Below are positions 62,963 to 64,000 of a stretch of 64,000 nt of DNA, piece after piece. The DNA comes from JAWKWA01 sp041397765 (GTDB taxonomy: Bacteria > Pseudomonadota > Alphaproteobacteria > Rhizobiales > Hyphomicrobiaceae). A program made the translations under genes and the position numbers. The stretch is from the NCBI GenBank assembly GCA_041397765.1, contig JAWKWA010000001.1:186001-250000 (forward strand), in the 5' to 3' direction. Position 1 is the first letter of the stretch; every line of letters starts with the position of its first letter. The notes beneath the pieces were generated by a model. The model saw nothing but the letters and a program-made list of their open reading frames with translations. It was not told where the DNA came from and made no database searches.

Positions 62963-63253
62963 ATGGTGGAAAAGCTGAGCGGCGAGGCCCGAAGCGCGGC
63001 GCTCGCCGGCCTCGATGGCTGGAGCGAGGTCACGGGGCGCGACGCCATACAGAAGCGCTTCACCTTCGCCGGCTTCCCCGAGGCCTTCGCCTTCATGACC
63101 CGCGTCGCGCTCATCGCGGAGCGCATGGATCATCATCCCGAATGGACCAATGTCTGGAACCGCGTCGATGTGGTGCTGACGACCCATTCGGCAAAGGGGC
63201 TGTCGCGGCTCGATGTGGAGCTGGCCGCGGCGATCGATGGTGGAGCGGGCTGA
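62963..63253 (+). CDS. 4a-hydroxytetrahydrobiopterin dehydratase (PCD/DCoH)
   Basis: 96 residues from ATG 62963, which has GGAG at a good distance; ATG 62957 or GTG 62951 would add two or four residues. The family core is KRFTFAGFPEAFAFMTRVAL and DHHPEWTNVWNRVDVVLTTH, containing the catalytic His pair. It recycles the pterin cofactor of aromatic hydroxylases, none of which is in this window. Confidence 0.93.
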   Translation: MVEKLSGEARSAALAGLDGWSEVTGRDAIQKRFTFAGFPEAFAFMTRVALIAERMDHHPEWTNVWNRVDVVLTTHSAKGLSRLDVELAAAIDGGAG

Positions 63254-63298
63254 GCGGGCACCCGCCGCGACGGGGGCCCGCTGCCGCATCCCAGGCCG

Positions 63299-64000
63299 CT
63301 ACTGGATATCGCGGCGCTTCATGCCCGTTTTGCGCTTGGCTGGCGGGGTCGGTTTGGCGGCCACGGGGAGGGCCGTCGCCTTGACGCCTGTGCGCGGCTT
63401 CACCGCGCTGCCGGCGATGGCCGGTTTGTCAACCGCCGTCCGCGCCGCATCGAGCGCGGCAGCGCGGCGCTTCTTCGTCTCGTAGCGGCCGATGCCGATG
63501 GCGCGGCCAGGACGCGAATAGACGCCTTCGGGAACTTCGGGGCCGGGCACCCGCAGACTGGCGGACGCGGGCGTTCCGGTCGATGGGCCGGTAGCACCCG
63601 ACCCGGTCGCAGCGCTGCCAGTCGGGGTCGCCGCCGGCAGCGTGACGACCTTGGCGGTCGGGATCGCGGCGAGCGTCGGGGTGGCGGGACGTGCCGTCGT
63701 CACCGACCCGCGCAGGCGCATGGGTTTGCGTGCCCAGGGCAGGGCCTCGGCAGACTGCGCAGCGGTCCGATCCGTCTCGGAGGCGGCCTCGAGCAATGCC
63801 GGATCTATCGCCGTCTCGTCGCCGGCCTCGCCGTCTGCCGGCAGGGAGGCGATCATGGCGCTGTCGGGATCGGCCTCTTCGTCCAGCATGCCCTGCGATG
63901 TCCGCTTGTCGGAGACGACATCGGCGGCGACGCGGTCACCGGTCGATTGGTTGAGCTCGCGCTGGCGCTCGAGGATGGCGTATTCCTCGTGGCGGATCAG
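63299..64000 (-). CDS. Unknown Pro/Ala-rich protein, N-terminus outside window
   Basis: The frame is open from the right edge to the stop at 63299, at least 233 residues. The visible N-terminal piece LIRHEEYAILERQRELNQS is charged and helical; the rest is low-complexity Ala/Pro/Thr/Lys with a basic end (AKRKTGMKRRDIQ), probably disordered. I do not recognise it. The internal ATG at 63889 is not the start, because coding character continues upstream to the edge. Confidence 0.6.
   Translation of the reverse strand: MIRHEEYAILERQRELNQSTGDRVAADVVSDKRTSQGMLDEEADPDSAMIASLPADGEAGDETAIDPALLEAASETDRTAAQSAEALPWARKPMRLRGSVTTARPATPTLAAIPTAKVVTLPAATPTGSAATGSGATGPSTGTPASASLRVPGPEVPEGVYSRPGRAIGIGRYETKKRRAAALDAARTAVDKPAIAGSAVKPRTGVKATALPVAAKPTPPAKRKTGMKRRDIQ

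Overview
This is a very GC-rich, gene-dense stretch of bacterial chromosome. Its content fits an alphaproteobacterium, most likely of the order Hyphomicrobiales (Rhizobiales). Reasons are the short HisG paired with HisZ, the GbdR/CdhR-like regulator next to a BKACE and sarcosine oxidase genes, the PuuD/PuuE-type purine degradation genes, DUF2793 and DUF2478 proteins, and tightly overlapping operons. That is an inference from gene content, as there is no rRNA or tRNA in the window.

Layout. 1-12.3 kb: methylated-amine or carnitine-type catabolism (SDR fragment, BKACE, GlxA/AraC regulator, soxD-soxA-soxG without soxB, a DUF1993 protein), then a two-gene cassette of a helical unknown plus an Hsp70/actin-fold ATPase, then a 3-hydroxyacyl-CoA-dehydrogenase-like enzyme with a DAO-family flavoprotein. 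12.3-16.5 kb: a small secreted protein and hisS-hisZ-hisG. 16.7-22.4 kb: the RNA-repair pair hen1 and pnkp with an unknown secreted protein between them, then DUF2478. 22.4-31.2 kb: a deacetylase-sulfotransferase fusion (frameshifted near its C-terminus), a methyltransferase, a phage-tail-like gene pair, rfbC-rfbB-rfbA and a 46-residue membrane protein. 31.2-37.5 kb: a 120-bp repeat array, an M24B aminopeptidase P, a DMT transporter, a secreted His-rich protein and two tandem YafK-like L,D-transpeptidases.

37.6-48.8 kb: one long leftward purine salvage and catabolism operon: xdhC, a BMP-type nucleoside ABC importer (ATPase, two permeases, binding protein), guaD, puuD, puuE, alc, allA. It would import nucleosides or bases, deaminate guanine, oxidise urate and open the ring through allantoate to ureidoglycolate. 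puuD carries two apparent frameshifts and guaD has lost its in-frame stop. 48.9-57.2 kb: folD, yggU, yggT, a DgcA-like demethylase, small proteins, a creatininase-family enzyme, a Crp/Fnr regulator with a DUF2892 protein, and a Bax inhibitor-1 protein. 57.3-64 kb: an FtsX/LolD-like ABC exporter divergent from tesA (arylesterase) and thpR, a low-molecular-weight phosphatase divergent from a pterin dehydratase, and a partial unknown gene at the edge.

The most unusual structure outside the genes is two families of intergenic repeats. One is a hyphenated palindrome present three times around the DgcA-like gene, with paired changes in its arms. The other is a 120-124 bp unit repeated about three times at 31.4 kb, with one partial copy 22 kb away that directly abuts a copy of the first family. 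Several genes (deacetylase-sulfotransferase, guaD, puuD) show single-base frame breaks, which may be assembly errors or real decay.
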